From contig JAGVRJ010000013.1 in NCBI GenBank assembly GCA_019059635.1, positions 1,116,001-1,180,000 on the forward strand: a DNA stretch of 64,000 bases, written 5' to 3'. This document shows positions 49,444 through 61,468 of this stretch, one piece after another. This stretch comes from Proales similis. Lineage: Eukaryota > Rotifera > Eurotatoria > Ploima > Proalidae. The translations under genes were made by a program, and so were the position numbers. The notes under the pieces are model-generated. The model was not told the origin of the DNA and searched no databases. It saw only the letters and a program-made list of their open reading frames with translations. Every line of letters begins with the position of its first letter. Position 1 is the stretch's first letter.

Positions 49444-50868
49444 TCTAGCAGGCCTGCAAAATTTCGCCAAAAAAATAAGAAGCAAAGGTGAAGAGAACGA
49501 GTGCATTTCTAAAACCAGCAGTAAAACCGGCTTAAACACCAACAGCAGCATCAGCAACGAAAACAAAAACAGCTCTTGAACAATTAACAACGAAACAAAG
49601 AAAAGAGCGAGTCGCGGTTTCTTCTGAATTTTATTGGCCGATTTTTGGCATTTTGGCTTGTCGGATGCTGGTCGTCGGTCGGTTCGCATAGACTCAAAGA
49701 TAAATGAATGGCTGCTTTAAAGCGGCTTGCAAATTGTTTTCTATCTGGGCGTTTCTCTGTGCCAGTTTGTTTGTTTGTGTGGGTGTGTGGGCGGGCGATG
49801 GGCGCGCAGGTCTGTTGGTCTGGGTTTTCAGCAAGCATTTGCCTATTTATACAAACTTGAACCGAGTTAGTTTAGCTGAGGCAGGCAAATTGACGTAGAG
49901 AAAGAGAAATTTTAAGAAAGGCTGGCGGAAAGAGGTAGGAGCAGAAAGCAAAGGATTGAAGCTTATGAAGAAGCAAAGAACTGAAACATCGGGCTCGTTT
50001 GGGGCGTACACGAACTTAAGATCGACACTAAATAGACACGAACGCACAAAAAAATAATTTTAGTGAGAGCGCTTTGCCGAAAATTGAGCACAAAATTTTC
50101 ATGCGTGAAAATGGGAGGAAAGAAAAAAAAACGTGTACAGTGAGAAGAAGACTGGTGACTAAAAGTCGATTCGGTCGATTTAGTTTGGCTATCTACGGTT
50201 ACATGCGAGTGATGAGGTAAGATGAGAGAGCTTGGTGTAGCCGAAAGACAAAGAGAGAGAGAGAGCAGGACGGAGAAATGATTTGATCAAAGGAGAAGAG
50301 CGGCGATGTGGACAATTGACGAGTTGTTGGCCGACTAGATGAGATCGAAATAAACAAGAACGAAGCAATCATCGTCATTGAATAAATAAAGCGGTCGTCT
50401 TTGATTCTCAAATTAGAACAACGTGACATGGATTGCCGCCTATGCGCACTGGGCATGCTGGCTGTGCTGAATTACAATCAAGTAGGCGAGCAGGAGAAAG
50501 CAAGAACTAGAAAGAAGAAAAAAATTTGACGCCGGGTACGAGCAGTGTCGTCTGCGATCTCGTTTCATTCGTCTAGATCGAGATTTCGGTGAACATCGTC
50601 AATTTGCTTATCGTTGTGGCCATTTAAAACTGCTTCAAGTTGCGAGAAACCGGTCAAATGAAAGAATACAATGAATATGGATATGGAGCTTGTGAGCGCT
50701 TCTTGTGTGCGTGGGCGTAAATACTGGTTCTCTCTTCTCGTTCGGGACTCGTTAAAAATCATTTCTTGTAATTTGGTTGGCTAATAGGGGGGAGGGTTTA
50801 GGTTTAGTCGCGGGGGCGGTTGAGAGTTTTGGTATGAAATGAGAGGTGGCATGAAGCTCTGCTCGACT
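49444..50868. other. DCAF13 upstream region and TIAR 3'UTR
   Basis: About 1.4 kb with no supported gene. It should contain the DCAF13 promoter (left) and a long TIA1/TIAR 3'UTR (right). Small GA and GT tracts only. Confidence 0.5.
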
Positions 50869-52351
50869 TCAAGGCTTTCCGTTGGCACCCTGCTGATATT
50901 GGCCCATTTGAAACTGACTTCCAGGCGCGTTGCCATTGCTGCCGGTCGCGGTCGGCATCACACCCCAGCCTTGTTGCATCATGGCATTCTGATAGCCCGG
51001 ATAGTTCCAGTAGTTCATTGCGCTCTGTGGATAGCCGGCTGCAGCAGCCCACTGGTAATTGGCCCAGTTTGTGTTCTGATTTGATCCCCAGGGATTGTTG
51101 CCACCGGCCATGCCGGCCAGCTGATTGGCACCGGGCATTGAGCCGGCCGCATTGGCCAGCAGGTTTGACGTGTTGTACAGCGAAGAGCCCATGCCTGACA
51201 TGAGCGACGAGACGTTCTGTGTGCCCATTGCGTTCGGCTCAATGTTCTCCTTGCCCCACGAGCATTTCGCAATGCCTCCGTTTATTTCGGTGCCGTGCAC
51301 GCCGCAAATAGCGGCACAAGCGGCCTCCTTGGTCGCGAATCGCACGAACGCGTAGCCTCGGTCAGGGAACGGATGAATGCCGATTATCTGGCCGTACGGG
51401 CTAAAGTGGTGTCTGATCACGTCCTCGGTTAAATGATTCACACCACCACAGTAAACTGTGCTGTTGTTGTCACTGGATCTGGCCCACACCTCGTTGTAGT
51501 CGAGCTTGTGACCGAACTTGCCGGCACCAAGGCCGCCACCGCCGCCGCCCATCAGGTCGGAGCCGGCGCCCATGCCGCCGGGCTGCACTTTGCGAGTGGC
51601 CCAGTTGGTGCGGATTTTTCGAGTGCCCAGCCACTGGCCGTTCATCTGAGCGATGGCCGTCTCGGCGTCTACTTTGTTCACGAATGATATAAAGCCGTAG
51701 CCCTTGTGCTGAAGAGTGTGCGGGTCTTTCATGATCTTGACGTCCGAGATTTCGCCAAATGGCGCAAACGCATCGCGCAGTGTTTGATTATCAATGTCGG
51801 CGGCCAGGTCGCCCACGAATATGTGAAAATGCTCTGAAAATGAGAAGGAGGCCCAATTAGACATATTGGGCACAAAGCGAAGCAACTGCACTCACTGCTC
51901 GAGTCCACTTTGGGCTGATGTGTGGACGTGGTCGCCCAGTTAACTTTCATTTCCTTTGGCAACAAATTCAGCAAATTGAACGCGCAGCACGAACGAATAA
52001 GGACCAACCTTGCCAAGGCAGTTTCGTTTGTTCATGGCCGAGAGGGCGGCTGCTGCAGCCTGTGGGTCCATGAATTCAATGAAAGCGTACGGATCGTTTC
52101 CGGGCTAGAATGAAAGGTGAACAAGACGGGTCTAGATTGTCAGGGCTGTTGAGGTGGGCACCTCGTGAATTATCTTGCAGCTCTTGCACTCGCCTATTTG
52201 GCTGAACAGTGCAACGAGCAGGTCTTCGGTCACGTGCGGACTCAGATTGCCGACGTAGCTATTGAATTTGGTTCGATTAGAGGCGAGTGGGCGCTAGAAA
52301 CGCGTCTGTTGATTACAGTGTCCGCGGCGATTGTTCTTCTCCGGTCATCAT
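50869..52351 (-). CDS. TIA1: TIA1/TIAR RNA-binding protein (three RRMs)
   Basis: Minus-strand exons 52351-52317, 52258-52162, 52104-52009, 51953-51896 and 51833-50869; 416 residues. Exon 1 gives [11 protein letters not shown] and joins to [15 protein letters not shown] (RRM1). RRM1 ends with [12 protein letters not shown]2 begins [13 protein letters not shown] with GYGFISF and [16 protein letters not shown]3 (about 218-290) has [18 protein letters not shown] and [10 protein letters not shown]. These linker-exact motifs define TIA1/TIAR. A glycine run sits between RRM2 and RRM3. The Asn/Gly/Tyr/Trp-rich C-terminus corresponds to the prion-like domain. Roles: U1-dependent 5' splice site choice next to U-rich tracts, AU-rich mRNA repression and stress granules. 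Confidence 0.95.
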
Positions 52352-53378
52352 TTAGCTGCTTGGTCTTGTATGTGGTTCGTTGCAATAAGCTGAAAGGCGA
52401 AGATTGACAGTTCTCTGCTTCAATTCTGATCAACACCAAACGATCGATGGATGCAGGTTGGTCAGTCACGGGGATGCTGTTGCAATTGTTGTCGTCGTAT
52501 TGTGCGGTTAGGCAATCACAGTTTCGAACGTGTCCGTGTATCCAAAAGCAGTCACGATGATTATGGCCGTAAGTAAAGATGAAAAAAACAAAAAAAATGC
52601 AACTAAAGTGGAGAATTGAAGATTTGTTGAAAGGCAATGGCTTGACAACACACAAACAAAAACATCAAACGACAAACGAAAGGAAGAGCGGCAAGAATGC
52701 AAACAACAAAGGCGGACGAAGATGGACGACGACAAAGTGTCACATCAAACTTCGTCATCGGCCTCTATTCTAAGCTCTTCTGTGAGCCATTCAAAATAGA
52801 AAAAAATGTGTGCGCTAGTCGCATTGGAAGAGCGAATGAGCGCGCAACTGAGCGCGAATGAACGAGCCATGGCCGCATGTATAAGTGAGCGCTTGCGAGT
52901 GAACGAGCGTTTGTGCATGCTTCTTTAAATTCGGCGCTCTCATTTGCCTTCATTTTAAATTTATAATAATCATAATGCGATGACGGTGGTTGTGGTGATG
53001 ATGACGATCGTAGCCGCGATGATTTGCCGCGCAAACTCGAACAAACTTGCGAGCAGAAAATGGCCAAGCGAATCGTCTACAGTTGGCTTATTAAACAACA
53101 AGAAGACAACTCGCTTCCAGTTTCGCTTTTCGCATTTCTTTGCTTCGCACTACTCCCATCCGCCCCCTCTCAACTCTTCTCCATTCTTTCTCCTCATTCT
53201 CTCTCTCCCCCTCTCTCTTTCTCTTTCTATGTCCTCTTCATCGGTTGCTCAGCGAGTTACTACTCTTTTCAGCTCTATTCGCTTTTAATTGCGCGCCAAG
53301 TTAATCTTCAACTCTCGATCGGACCATTTTCCATTCAAAAATATTTTGGCTCCGTTTTATTTCATTATTCAGTCGGCC
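52352..53378. other. TIAR upstream / NUB1 downstream region
   Basis: About 1 kb without a supported gene: TIA1/TIAR promoter to the left, pyrimidine-rich sequence at 53160-53230, then the NUB1 3' end. The NUB1 poly(A) signal (minus strand, 53361-53356) is only 17 nt past its stop. Confidence 0.55.
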
Positions 53379-55760
53379 TCACTGCTTTAACAATGACTCG
53401 TACCGTTTGATGTACTCCAAGTCTTCGCTTAGGTCCAGGTCAAGATACGCTTCGTCATCGTCGGTAATCTCCTCCTGGACGCTCGAGATCAGCTTGTCGA
53501 CTTTTTCATTCTCTTCGGTCAAAGTGGCCAGATCTTCTTCGGTTCGACTGCTCGTTGTCGCCCCTGAATCGAGATTGAACATCTCAATCACTTTGCTCAA
53601 GTCGTTTTCCATTTGCATAAGGCAAGCACTGGCCAGCTCGGCTTCAAAGCCCATTGCCACCAGCTGTTTTCAATTTTGAATCATCGACTCTATTGCTGGC
53701 CATTGAACAAGGAGTTTACCTGCTCGAGTTTAGATTGGTCAACAATCGACTTGGCCTGATCTGGATTCTGCAGCAGCTGTTGCCAAACGCGTAATTAGAG
53801 GCTCAGTTCGATTGAACTGGTCAGACAATCGTCTTACGTCCAGTGCTTCGTTGAATCGGTTCTCTCTGCAAGCGAGCGCCCGGGCCGCCTGAAACTCGCT
53901 GAAGCCCAACTGCATGAGACGATCGAGATACTCTACGTCTATTCTGGCATCAAATGCTCTCTCATCAATCGGGGCGTTCAATAGATTTAAGGTCGAATGG
54001 TCTTTACGGCTCTTTGTTGATCAGGGTCGATCCGTACTTGGTATTCAAATATCTGCCTCGCTTTTTGACGTTATTCTGCTTCATTGCCTCTGATTGCTTC
54101 TTCTTTTTCTTCAAACAATTCGAGTCGAGTAGAGCGGAAATGACTGCGTCAATCTAAGCCGATCTACCTCAAAGATGAGATTAACAGCCGAGTCGAGGTC
54201 GTTGAGGCTGGCTCTCAGAGCAAGTTTAGCTTGAGTCGGACTGAAGCCCATCGAGACCATGTTCTCAAGTCTTGGTCAGGCTTAATTGGCGCCCATTTGA
54301 GTTGAGACAGATTCATTTACTTTTCGCTGTCGACGTCGATTCTTTTTATTTCTTCGCTCGCTTTGTCTAGGTGTTGGGCGCATTTGTTGCGATCGCCCCG
54401 GTGATAAAAGAGAATCGCTTTGAGAAGATTGAGGCGAATGAATATGGGAGTGTGTTTGCGGGCGCTTGTGCTCTTCAACTGAGCCAAGCGCTCGAGGCCG
54501 GCTCCGTAGCACTTTTCCAAAATTCTCTGGCAAGTCTCTAGTCTCGCTTCTGCAGCACTTTCCAATTGAGATTGTGCTCGACAGAATCGACGAGCTGGAC
54601 CGACCTACCTGCGTCTCGTAGCTCGTTTATATCCTCCAGGCCCAGATAGCACCAGACCATGTCCATGTTGAGCAGAGCGAAATTGTCGACAGATTCGATC
54701 AGAGACGAATCGGAGCACTTCCTGCGCGACTAGCAATGAGCCAAATCGCAGCTCGAACTTGCGCCTCTTACCTGAACTCGTGGTCGGCTTCGGCCATTAG
54801 AATCAACGCTTTGAGGAACTCTTTCTCCTTCATCATGCGCTTGGCTTTCAAGTGCAAGATCATGGCCAGCGATAAACAGCTGCGATCGTGCTTGCTAATG
54901 TCAAGCTCGATGCCACTTTGGTTTTGAAGGCGAAGTGATTCTACACGCAAGACAATGACGATTAGTGGTTCGATTGGTCGCGAACAACAGTAATTTGCCT
55001 CCGTAGCTGCGCAAGCCCCTTTCTGAGCTCAGAATGGCGACCGCGTCGCGAATTTCTCGCAGCATTTTCGATCCGGCCTCTTGCTGCTGTCTGCACTTTT
55101 CATACACACAAATGAACATGACCGTCGAGTGATTCTATTCGCATTTTAAAGATCAGCTCTCTGCTCGCAGTGGCTGCTGGTCAATTACTTTTAAATTTTG
55201 CGATCGAAGGAGACAGTCCTCGCTCAGCACGATTCCGTTCACGATCATTTTGGCCTGGTCGCAGTCAAGCCCGAACGCCTCAATGATGTCCTGCTTCAGC
55301 TGGCCGCCCGTTATGTCTATTTTGCTCTCGAATTTTTCGACAAACGATTTCTTCAAAAGCATGAGTTGGGATCAACTGGCAGATGAGGGCACGATCTGGT
55401 TACTTGGCGTTTATTGTTGTTATTGCCGATCACTTTCAGTTTGAGAACGGCTATGCCTTCGAGGCGAAAGCGCTCGTTTTCTTTCAGTTTGTTTTTCGAG
55501 TGCTCCTGGAGTCTTGTCAAGATGGAGCGAACCTCCGACTCGAGCAGACCGCTCTCGTCCGACAATTTACAAATGAGCTCCTTTCGACCGGACTTGAAAT
55601 ATTTTCAAGCGATGTGCGCTGTTGGGCAATTTACTTGGACGGAAGAATCGGCTTGCGAGTCAATGGAGGGCAGCTCCCAAAGCTTGACTCGATGTTTGTT
55701 CAACAGGCCGATGACACTCAGCACCGGCTGGCTATTTAAAAACGTTTCAATCGAATCCAT
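53379..55760 (-). CDS. NUB1: NEDD8 ultimate buster 1 (Ubl + three UBA domains)
   Basis: Twelve minus-strand exons: 55760-55635, 55592-55404, 55350-55189, 55134-54999, 54940-54772, 54721-54609, 54549-54321, 54270-54168, 54108-54008, 53958-53838, 53776-53720, 53663-53379; 596 residues (human about 600). All phases agree. A Ubl-like region is at about 105-180 (KIDITGGQLKQDIIEAFGL). A helical TPR-like middle contains SVDNFALLNMDMVWCYLGLE. UBA1 is at about 375-410 (ENMVSMGFSPTQAKLALRA), UBA2 at about 443-485 (YLDRLMQLGFSEFQAARALAC) and UBA3 at about 503-545 (LVAMGFEAELASACL). NUB1 delivers NEDD8/FAT10 conjugates to the proteasome. Intron 4 uses a GC donor (GGAG before GCAAAT). Junctions of exon 9 are the least certain. 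Confidence 0.92.
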
Positions 55761-56169
55761 GCGTGTTGAAAGCGAGAGTGAGAAATTCTCATTTATTGCA
55801 CTTCAGGTAGGGCCACCTGTTTTTCTATAAATCGAGCTCGCCAGTTTGCCTATAATTAAGTTGACAATTGCGCGTATGACTCATTTTGCGTCTTCTTTCG
55901 CTCCGTCCCTCCCAACCGAGGCAGAGAATGCATGCGAGAGAGAGACGTAGGGCCATTGGGCTAAGGAACTAAAGTCGTCAAACCCAATGAATAGAATCGG
56001 TCGGTTAAGATTTATTTTCGAAAGAATAAAGAGTTGGTTTGGCAAACGACAATGACGGCCCAGGCCAGCAATGAAACTGAGAATGCCAACTGCTAGGTAA
56101 AAGCTTCTGAACGCGATCAGCTCAAGAGCATCAAGGCGGCTCAACTGGTCGACGTGCTTGTTTGACCTA
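55761..56169. other. Gap between NUB1 and GMPPA (both minus)
   Basis: 409 nt holding the GMPPA 3'UTR, with AATAAA on the minus strand at 56016-56011, and the NUB1 promoter in the remaining 250 nt. No gene seen. Confidence 0.6.
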
Positions 56170-57812
56170 CTAGAGAATTATTTCATTCTTGTAGCTGCGG
56201 TTCAGCTCTTTGTGCGGAAGAATGATTGAATTTCTAACAAGCACTTCGGACGATACGGTCACATTGCTGCCTGTGGTCGCCAAACATTCAAGATGGTTCA
56301 AGACAGTGGAATCAGAAGCAACTTGCCTATTATGGTTATGGATGGATTGAACTTGCCCTTAGTAAACAACGACTGATGCTCAATTTTGGCGTACGGCTTG
56401 TTCGGGTCAGGATCAGACGGAGTGCCTGCCGAATGGCCTGATTTGCTTGGATGCTGGACAAGGCACAGCTTTCCTCTTACCTTCGATTCTAACCCAAGCG
56501 CCGATGATCGAGTTCCAGCCGATTATGCTGTAGAGGATGCACGAATGGTTTTGAATTGTGGTGTTTCCCAAAATGATCGACTCTCTAATACGAACGCCCG
56601 GTCCAACAGTTACTCCGAAGCCGATCGAAACGTTAGGCCCGATCTTGAAATAGAGAGCGTCACACAATCTTGTCTCTTTCCTCTTTCGGCTTTTTCTTTA
56701 CCTCTGCGGTCGGATCGACGCTTGCCGACGGATGTATGAACACGTTGCCGATTATTCGCGCTTTGCCCTCTTCGTTTTTGGCCAGCTTGCTCGGCTGGGT
56801 TTGTTTGTACAAGTCGAGATAGAGCCGGTTGGCGTAGATGGCCGATCTTAATCACGGCCATTGTTGAGCCCATTTAACACGGATCAGGCTCACTCAAGCT
56901 GACTTACCCGGCCGATTTAATCGAGCTCCACATGTTGTCTGTTTTGAAGACGAAAAACTTGCCACTCGAGCTCAACGACGGAAATATCTTGCTCTCAAGG
57001 TCGATTGTGTCCCGAGCGTAGCTCAAATCGGGCAGAACGTTGTTCAGTGTGTTTATCGAATAGTCACCACCGTTTTGATTTCGTCCGAGCGCGTCTCGAA
57101 TGTGCTCGAATATTTCCGTGCTGAGCAGGTAGATTCCGCAGTTGATGGTCGACGACACATAAGTCTGCGGCTTTTCAACGTAGTGCAACACTTCGTGCGT
57201 TTGCCGCTCCTCCACGATGCATCCGTAGTTGCCCGCCTGGTTCTCGGTCGCGTCTGTGCCCAGAATGGTGAAGCTCGAGCCCTTGCTTTCGTGAAAGGCG
57301 AGCATTTCTTCCAGAGGAAAATCACCAGCAATGTCGCCGTTGAGCACGAATATGCCGCGCGGGTTGCCACTGCGCAGTAGATCGCGAAAATGATAAATTC
57401 CGCCGCCAGTGCCCAAGCTCTTGTACTCTTGCAGGTAGCTTTAAGAAAAATAAGGGCGCATTACGCTCAGAAGGGACCAGAAAGCCAGTAAAAGTGAATG
57501 TACCGAATAGGCAGATTAAACTCGCTCTGCGCATTGCAAATAAAACGGTTGAGATCTTCGCTAGGCTGATAGAAGCCGATCAGAAATATTTCTTTCAAAT
57601 CTTTGAGCTTAAGTCGATGGTTTAGAGGCGGCCGATCGATTCAATCAAATTGAGTCAGTTACTTTGGACAAGGCGTTCAAGTGGTGGTAGATGATGGGAT
57701 AGCCGGCCACGGGAAACAGCGGCTTCGGAGTGTCGAACGACAACGGACGAAATCGGGTTCCCTTTTGTGGACCTCCGATCAATATCACACCTTTCAGCAT
57801 TTCTCTACTCAT
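56170..57812 (-). CDS. GMPPA: GDP-mannose pyrophosphorylase alpha (GMPPA)
   Basis: Seven minus-strand exons: 57812-57663, 57607-57504, 57438-56908, 56846-56702, 56643-56481, 56425-56327, 56270-56170; 430 residues (human 420). The N-terminal nucleotidyltransferase domain has [59 protein letters not shown] and NYGCIVEE. The alpha-type [18 protein letters not shown] follows. The C-terminal left-handed beta-helix has [35 protein letters not shown] and [17 protein letters not shown], ending [21 protein letters not shown] binds GDP-mannose and acts as the allosteric feedback subunit on catalytic GMPPB, limiting GDP-mannose for glycosylation. Intron 6 begins GCAAGT, a GC-AG intron. An alternative start Met is residue 5. 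Confidence 0.95.
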
Positions 57813-58279
57813 TTAGATCAGTTTCGTGTCGCTCGTGTGAACGTGTTTAAGCGATGTAGGATTCGAGTCTCAAAACAGTTGTGCGCCCTTTGCACATTCG
57901 ATATTATGATAGTGCGTAAAACCGTCGTCGTCTTACGTGGAAGGTTCAGCCAAACTTTTTCTATTTTCTTAAATTATAAATTAAAAGATTGAAAGATTTC
58001 GTCCAGCGCAAAGAAAACTTGACACCAACGAAAGTTCAAGTTGGAAAAAGTTGGGCAGCTCACCTGCCGCTGCATTAGATGCTCGAACAAGACTGAAAGC
58101 GAGCAATAAAGGAGCAATAAAGATTGAAAGCGCAGTTTGTCAAGAATTGAAAACTTTTATTCTTCGAGTAAACATTTATTTTTATTGCGAAAAGAGAAAT
58201 TTTTGGCATCCGACTCCGGGCGGCTCTCAAGCGCAGACTCTTGAACATGATCTCCTGTTGCAATTCGTGAATATTGTTT

Positions 58280-58444
58280 CTACAAAAATTGCAATAGGAC
58301 AATCATAAACAAGAGCCGATGCTGAGCAAATAAAGTCGAGTCAGCTCGGATCCGAGTAGATTTTGTTGTCGCATCTCGGGCCTCATTAATCAAGCAATGA
58401 CCGCTAATGGTTGTGAACACAATTAAAGAGAGCAGAGCTTTCAT
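58280..58444 (-). CDS. Candidate 54-residue secreted or membrane peptide
   Basis: From the ATG at 58444 a short frame encodes a basic-hydrophobic start typical of a signal peptide (MKALLSLIVFTTISGHCL), a polar middle with several basic residues, and a hydrophobic end (LLFMIVLLQFL) resembling a GPI-attachment or tail-anchor signal. A good TATA box lies about 150 nt upstream (58601-58594). No family is recognised, a short upstream ATG frame precedes it, and splicing could alter the C-terminus. It could be a small cell-surface peptide or a chance frame. Confidence 0.35.
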   Translation of the reverse strand: MKALLSLIVFTTISGHCLINEARDATTKSTRIRADSTLFAQHRLLFMIVLLQFL

Positions 58445-58593
58445 TTTGCTGTCAGCGAACTGCGGTTCAATCGGCCGCCTCGAGTCGTTCAGTGGTCGAT
58501 TGCATGCCAACACAAAGCTAAAAGAGTTGGTCGAATTAGGTTGAAAAATGAGAATTGAACGAGAAGTGATTGAGCGATATTCTCCGCTGCTCT

Positions 58594-58601
58594 TATTTAT
58601 A
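58594..58601 (-). promoter_or_regulatory. TATA box (TATAAATA), minus strand
   Basis: Reads CCTATAAATAAGAG on the minus strand. Predicted start near 58565, upstream of the candidate small peptide gene. Confidence 0.4.
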
Positions 58602-59023
58602 GGGCACTTGTTGGACCAAAGAGGTGCGACTGTGTCTAAGCGTGCGTTTGCTAGGAGTGCACATCGAACCAACTACTTTGATTGGCGCGCACGCCTCATT
58701 GGCCTGCTCCGGTGCGATCACTCCGACATGAGAACGCCTGTCCAAGAAAGCGGCTATTGCAGTCTAGCTTGCTCTAGTCTGAGGGCAATTTGAGACCATC
58801 AACACTTAAATGACTTTTTTTCTTTTTTTTTTATTTGAATACACGTTGAGCTAAATTCAAACGAATGGGCTAAATCGGCTCGGCCAATGATGTATTTTGG
58901 GTAATAAACTTATTTTTAGGCGCCAATCTGTGTGTGTGTGTGTTTTGGGGTGGGCGTGCAGTTTGGGTGGGATTTGCAACACTGGGCTCGGATCGGACTA
59001 GAAGCTAAAATGAAGGCTCAGAG

Positions 59024-60704
59024 TTATTTTGTGACTTGGTGAATGGCGTGCGCCAAATAGCCGTTGTTCTTGGATGAGACGCCCGCAATTGAGATGCGTC
59101 CGTCTTTGGTCAGATAGACGGAAAACTCTTTGGTGAGTCGCTCGACCTTGAAATTGTGCCGGCGTTAGGAGAGGAGAAGAGCAGCCAATTGAATCATTTC
59201 AACTCACCTGCTGGGGCGTGAGTCCGGTGAAGCAGAACATGCCGATTTGGTCGGTGATGTGCTGCCAGTTGAGGGTAGATCCCTCCTTTTTCAGATTGTC
59301 CACAAGCATCTGACGCATGGTGATGATTCGATCGGCCATAGTTTTGACCTCTTGCAGCCAGAGGGTTCGAAGCTCAGGATTGTTGAGCACCTTTGAGGCG
59401 ACCTGGGCGCCGTGTCGGGGCGGGTTCGAGTACATGCGTCTGATGAGCACTTTGAGCTGACTGAGCAGACGGGCTCGATCGTCGGCGTCGTGCATGATGA
59501 ATGAAACAGCGCCCACTCGCTCGCCGTAGAGGCCCATGTTCTTTGAGAACGACTGCGAGATCAAGAACTCGTGTCCTTCCTCGGCGAAGAGTCGCGGCGC
59601 GAACGCATCGCGGTCCGTATCACCGCTGGCGAAGCCTTGATAGGCCGAGTCCATGAACGGCAACAGGTTTCTCTTCTACTCGCAACCGTCTGATTAAGGC
59701 GAGCGCCGCTCTTTGGAGCCAATTTACCTTCACAACTCGGGAGATCTCTCGCCACTGGTCCTGGGTCGGGTCAACACCTAAATTTTGCATTTATTTCTCC
59801 TTGATGCTTAAATGAGCTCGCAACGTCGGATTGTGCCTACCAGTCGGATTGTGCGCGCAAGCTTGCAACATGATGATCGATTTCTCCGGTATGTTCTTCA
59901 ATTCAAGTTCTGTTTGATGACCAAGTTTGCTTGAGAGACTGCATTGTGTTCTGACTTACACTGATGTCCTGCAGACAACCCTCAAAGTCGAATCCACGCG
60001 TCTCCGGCTTGTAGTATCGATAGTACTTGACCTGGAAATTCGCCTCGGTGCTGATGGGTGCGTGGTTGCCCCACGTGGGCGTCGGCAGCCAAATGGTTTT
60101 CGCGTACGGATAAAAGTGTTTCTGTTCGTTAGATTTCGGATTAAAGCTAGAGCGGGCGAATCGCGAATGTCACTCACCAACAGCTCGGCTCCGACTCGTA
60201 AGCCGCCGGTTCCGGACAGAGTCTGAGAGACCACGTACTTGAAAGAGAGAAGGGATAGAGGAGGGCTGAGAGCTGCTCTGCGCTTCGACTAACTTGCTTG
60301 TCTTTGATGACTCGATGATCGTTGCCCAGCAGCAGGCGAATACTGGCCTCGCAAAAGTCCGGCACGCCGGTGATGGTTGTGTACTCCTTGTCAAGGTTCT
60401 GCTCGGCGAGAAGCTTCTCTGCTCGACGAACGCTCTCAAGCACGAACGGCTTTCCGTTGTCGTCTCTGTATGCGCCAACGCCCAAGTTGACCTTGTTCGG
60501 ATTGTCGTCTCGCTTAAAAGCCTCAGTGACGCCGAGGATAACATCCGGAGGCGCCATTGTGATGTTGCTCCACCAGTGGCTGAAATGCAATCGCTCAGAA
60601 GCGCCTGGCAAGTCGAGTTCTCGCTTATACTACCTCAGGCCCATGGGTTGAACCAGTATGCGTCGGATTTGGCTTGAAGCGAGTGGTTTCAGTGAGACGT
60701 TCAT
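59024..60704 (-). CDS. GOT2: Mitochondrial aspartate aminotransferase
   Basis: Eight minus-strand exons: 60704-60634, 60579-60294, 60237-60178, 60121-59960, 59895-59841, 59777-59728, 59675-59208, 59146-59024; 424 residues (human 430). The N-terminus ([20 protein letters not shown]) is an arginine-containing, acid-free mitochondrial targeting sequence, followed by [24 protein letters not shown] as in GOT2, not GOT1. Catalytic landmarks: [54 protein letters not shown] and [16 protein letters not shown] with the PLP-binding lysine at about 273. It interconverts aspartate and 2-oxoglutarate with oxaloacetate and glutamate in the matrix (malate-aspartate shuttle). All intron phases agree. Confidence 0.96.
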
Positions 60705-61468
60705 TCTTCTTATTTTCGATTTTGCTCGGCTACTGCTTGACTCTGAAGTAGACACAAATCTTTATTTGAGCAGTCGCTTTTATGCTTCGTCTTGGCTTTT
60801 GCTCGATCGACGAACTCGAGAAATAAATGAGAACAACGAGCGCAAATGTTGCCAAGTTATCATGCATTGCGCGCACGCGTCGCTAAACAGAACCTACATT
60901 GCTTTAAAAACATCCAGTTGGCGATTATTACATTTTGCAACAAAAAAACTGCATTCGCAGCATTTTTGCCTCATTAGCAAAAATAAGACACGACGATGGG
61001 CCGAGGGGCGAATTTTAGCAGAGTAGACAGGATTTTGAGATTGAGCTGAACGCGGGAGGAGGCTTGAAGAGACCTGAGGCAAGAGGGAGCAGCGAGCAGA
61101 GCTAGTAGAATGCGGGAGTTGGCGAGAGGAGGACCGGAGAGCGTCAGAGACAAACACAGACAAGACGAAGCTAAATGAATGACTCGAACTGAGTCTGCTT
61201 GTGTCTTGTGGAGGATATTCTCGAATAATCCTAAATTTGAATTGACGAATCGACGAGAGCGAAGAGGAGCGGGCCATGATTTGAGGAGTGATTTGAAAGT
61301 ATTGAAACGCAGACCAGCCGATTGTATAACGCTATCCCCTCTCCGTTCCGAAATATTTCAGCTTGTTGAGCTTATAAATAGAGCGCGGGAGGTCTATTCA
61401 GTTTAGTTCAGAATCAAATAAAAAAAAGCAGCGGCTTAGAAATCACGCTCAAAAGTATTTGCGTCAAC
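60705..61468. other. Divergent promoter region, GOT2 / PNPO
   Basis: About 760 nt between the two start codons, with a TATA box for PNPO (listed next). No further gene supported. Confidence 0.55.
61373..61380 (+). promoter_or_regulatory. TATA box (TATAAATA) of PNPO
   Basis: GCTTATAAATAGAG lies 89-96 nt before the PNPO ATG. About 30 nt downstream is TTCAGTTTAGTTCAG, an initiator-like TCAGTT, giving a 5'UTR of roughly 65 nt. Confidence 0.6.

Larger units (their letters stand above)
57813..59023. other. GMPPA upstream region and GOT2 3' region
   Basis: About 1.2 kb with only one weak gene candidate (58280-58444, listed separately). The GOT2 poly(A) signal is probably the minus-strand AATAAA at 58835-58830. 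A TG run lies at 58929-58942. Confidence 0.5.
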
